From JAFAHD01 sp035654355 (lineage in GTDB: Bacteria > Vulcanimicrobiota > Vulcanimicrobiia > Eremiobacterales > Eremiobacteraceae), in NCBI GenBank assembly GCA_035654355.1, contig DASRXC010000056.1, forward strand, positions 1-8,556: DNA of 8,556 nucleotides, in the 5' to 3' direction. Numbering within the stretch: the first letter of the stretch is position 1; every line of letters begins with the position of its first letter. Positions 7,353 through 8,556 of this stretch are shown one piece after another. Made by a program: the position numbers and the translations under genes. The notes beneath the pieces are model-generated. The model was not told the origin of the DNA. It saw nothing but the letters and a program-made list of their open reading frames with translations, and ran no database searches.

Positions 7353-7380
7353 AAAAAAATCCGGGACTCTAAAGTCCCGG
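7353..7380 (-). terminator. Intrinsic terminator in the glnA leader
   Basis: Read on the minus strand, a perfect 8-bp stem CCGGGACT/AGTCCCGG (arms at 7373-7380 and 7361-7368 in plus coordinates), with a TTAG tetraloop, is followed by one A and seven T residues. This is a textbook Rho-independent terminator in the direction of all genes here. It lies 127 nt beyond the stop of the propeller gene, so it can end that transcript. It also lies 17 nt before the glnA start codon, so a glnA promoter placed upstream of it would have to read through it. Confidence 0.85.
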
Positions 7381-7470
7381 AAAGATGCGTGCGGCGCGAA
7401 CCGGGCGCGCGCATTTAGCCTTTAGTGAAGGAGCACGCACGCGCCGTTGGCCTAGCGTCGGGATGTGCAT
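7369..7470 (-). other. Possible 33-residue leader ORF ending in the terminator loop
   Basis: An ATG at 7470-7468 opens a 33-codon frame whose TAG stop (7371-7369) falls exactly in the terminator tetraloop. The peptide is Arg-rich with no run of Gln or Glu codons, and there is no Shine-Dalgarno before it. A ribosome reaching the stop would cover the 5' arm of the terminator stem. The ATG also overlaps the second DnaA-box sequence. It may well be a chance ORF. Confidence 0.22.
7385..7414 (-). repeat. GC-rich hairpin upstream of the terminator
   Basis: On the minus strand ATGCG (7410-7414) and CGCAT (7385-7389) can pair, with a further, bulged inner stem of alternating G and C around a loop containing CCCGG (7401-7405). 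That CCCGG is complementary to CCGGG in the first arm of the terminator (7376-7380), so an alternative fold that breaks the terminator is conceivable. Only 5 bp support the alternative pairing, and GC-rich DNA gives such matches easily. Confidence 0.3.
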
Positions 7471-7472
7471 AA
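7464..7472 (-). promoter_or_regulatory. DnaA-box sequence, second copy
   Basis: The minus strand reads TTATGCACA, an exact match to the relaxed E. coli DnaA-box consensus TTWTNCACA. It has the same orientation as the box at 7483-7491, with 10 bp between the two. Confidence 0.5.
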
Positions 7473-7473
7473 C

Positions 7474-7503
7474 CAGCGGCGCTGTGGATAACTCGCAGCG
7501 GCG
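7474..7503 (-). repeat. Directly repeated octamer beside the DnaA boxes
   Basis: CGCCGCTG occurs twice on the minus strand (7496-7503 and 7474-7481), 22 bp apart. The first copy is followed after 3 nt, and the second immediately, by GTTATSCACA. The two together look like a duplicated unit of octamer plus DnaA box. Confidence 0.5.
7483..7491 (-). promoter_or_regulatory. DnaA-box sequence, first copy
   Basis: The minus strand reads TTATCCACA, the strict high-affinity DnaA box. It lies 15 nt after the stop codon of the propeller gene and about 150 nt before the glnA start. DnaA of this host is unknown, but the strict box is widely conserved among bacteria. Confidence 0.6.
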
Positions 7504-7506
7504 AGG

Positions 7507-8556
7507 TTAGCGCGCGACGACCGCCAGCGCGTTATTGCCCGAAAGTCCCGGGATGCCGTAGAGGTTGGTTGCGGCAAAGCCCAACGTCCCGTCGGCGTTG
7601 ACCTTGAACAAGGTGACCGCGCGATCGGGCGGGCTCAACACGAACAATAGGTTGCCGGCAGATGCGATGCTCATATACGCGCTTTGCACGGCTTGGGTCT
7701 GATACGGTGCACCCGCCAGCTCGGTGAGCGTAAAGCCGCTGATATGGAAACCGTCAACGGCCCTGGCGCCCGCAGCGGCGATGTAGACGGCTTGCGCATT
7801 GGGCGCGACGGCCACGCCGATCGGCGCGATGGCGGTTGGTTGGAACGTCAGCGGCGAAAGTGCTCCGCCCGTCGAGATCGCGTAGACCCCCATCCCATTA
7901 CCTGCCTGGGTTGTGGCGAAGACCAACGGGGTTGCCGCGTTCGAAATCGCGATGCCCTGCGCCGTCTGGCCGCTGTCGACAGAGAAGGTGCTGTTGCTGG
8001 TGATCGCGCCTGCGCCCGAGACGGCGAACGAGGAGATGCCCGAACTTCCACCGCTATCGGTCACGTAGACGAACGAACTGTTCGGAGAAAACGCGCAATC
8101 GAGCGGCTTGTTCAGGCCGTTCTGGTTGGCGAGCGTCGCTGCCGCCTGGCTCAGTGTTCCGTCCGCCGCGATCGTGAAGGTCTCTAATTGATTCGAGCCG
8201 GTGTCGGCGACTGCAGCGACCATGGCTGTAGGAGCAGCACACACTCCAGAAGGCGCGGCGCCTTTTGTCGGCGTCGTCGAAACGAGGGTCAGCGAGCCAT
8301 CAGGGTTGACGGTGAACGAGCTGACGCTGCCAACCGGATTGTTGACCGCAAGCAGGACTGACCCGGCATTTGCGAGCGTGATCCCGAACGGCGCCCCCGA
8401 GCTGCCGTCCACGCCAGTCGAATAGGGCGAATTGTGGAGCGGCGATGGCGTTCCGCTCACACCGATGGTCGATGTGGTGAGCCCAAAGATGTTGTTGAAG
8501 TTCGTGCCCGCGTTGACGTAGTAATCGTCCGCTGGGATTGGCGCCGGCGTCGGGTT
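7507..8556 (-). CDS. Secreted seven-bladed beta-propeller protein, lactonase/YncE type (5' end outside window)
   Basis: The frame is open to the right edge, giving 349 residues without the true N-terminus; the GTG at 8460 is internal and should not be taken as the start. The first visible residues, N-P-T-P-A-P-I-P, look like a Pro/Thr linker of the kind found behind a signal or lipoprotein peptide, so the protein is probably exported. The rest is repetitive: seven times a segment like S-F-T-V-N-P-D-G-S-L is seen (cores such as F-T-I-A-A-D-G-T-L, F-A-V-S-G-A-G-A-I, Y-A-I-S-T-G-G-A-L, F-K-V-N-A-D-G-T-L), separated by P-x-G-[IV]-A-[IV]-x-x-x segments. That period of about 45 residues is the blade repeat of the 6-phosphogluconolactonase-like (PF10282) and YVTN propellers. 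Enzymatic activity cannot be inferred; many exported members have no known substrate. It ends with TAA 171 nt before glnA. Confidence 0.8.
   Translation of the reverse strand, partial: NPTPAPIPADDYYVNAGTNFNNIFGLTTSTIGVSGTPSPLHNSPYSTGVDGSSGAPFGITLANAGSVLLAVNNPVGSVSSFTVNPDGSLTLVSTTPTKGAAPSGVCAAPTAMVAAVADTGSNQLETFTIAADGTLSQAAATLANQNGLNKPLDCAFSPNSSFVYVTDSGGSSGISSFAVSGAGAITSNSTFSVDSGQTAQGIAISNAATPLVFATTQAGNGMGVYAISTGGALSPLTFQPTAIAPIGVAVAPNAQAVYIAAAGARAVDGFHISGFTLTELAGAPYQTQAVQSAYMSIASAGNLLFVLSPPDRAVTLFKVNADGTLGFAATNLYGIPGLSGNNALAVVAR

Noticed and set aside
7313..7414. Second small leader ORF (33 codons) overlapping the glnA start in another frame
   Set aside because: It has AAGG before its ATG, but it runs through the terminator T-run and the glnA Shine-Dalgarno and the peptide has no recognisable character; chance is more likely.
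7381..7460. Glutamine riboswitch (glnA RNA or downstream-peptide motif) in the glnA leader
   Set aside because: A TTCAC followed by a small CCTT/AAGG hairpin is present, but the conserved GGAAGUAGG-type core and the GAAGGAACGC segment of those classes are not seen.
7464..7503. Chromosomal replication origin
   Set aside because: Only two DnaA boxes, no AT-rich unwinding region, and none of the usual origin neighbours (dnaA, dnaN, rpmH, parAB, mnmG) are visible; two boxes fit a regulatory or titration site better.
7381..7506. Sigma-70 or sigma-54 promoter for glnA
   Set aside because: No pair of -35/-10 or -24/-12 elements with proper spacing could be found by eye; weak -10-like strings such as TAAAT near 7413-7417 have no partner.

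Overview
The window is a GC-rich bacterial chromosomal segment (roughly 60 % G+C by eye) in which every supportable gene lies on the minus strand, so transcription runs from right to left. Nothing in it suggests a phage, transposon, plasmid, tRNA, rRNA or CRISPR array. The host cannot be fixed from the sequence. A GSI-beta glutamine synthetase, a secreted two-domain retropepsin-like protease and a secreted beta-propeller protein would fit a poorly cultured lineage such as Eremiobacterota/WPS-2 or Acidobacteria, but that is a low-confidence guess.

Layout in the order of transcription: a secreted seven-bladed beta-propeller protein of the lactonase/YncE type (7507-8556, 5' end outside the window); a 171-bp intergenic region (7336-7506) holding two DnaA-box sequences in the same orientation and an intrinsic terminator only 17 nt from the next start codon; glnA (GTG start); a GNAT acetyltransferase; a secreted protein with two aspartic-protease motifs; a 35-residue single-pass membrane protein not previously delimited; a phosphomannomutase/phosphoglucomutase that starts with TTG and overlaps the small gene by 4 nt; an MFS exporter-like permease starting 6 nt after it; and nagA, whose 3' end runs off the left edge.

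Spacing from glnA to nagA is tight (20, 48, 38, -4, 6 and 37 nt) with no terminator seen between the genes, so 1-7335 may be one operon, or glnA plus an operon read through from it. The gene content suggests loosely linked nitrogen and amino-sugar metabolism: glutamine synthesis, external proteolysis, hexose-phosphate interconversion, transport, and deacetylation of GlcNAc-6-phosphate. This is inference from proximity. The part most worth a second look is the glnA leader, where paired DnaA boxes, a repeated GC-rich octamer and a terminator hairpin that any upstream-initiated glnA transcript must cross are packed into 171 bp.
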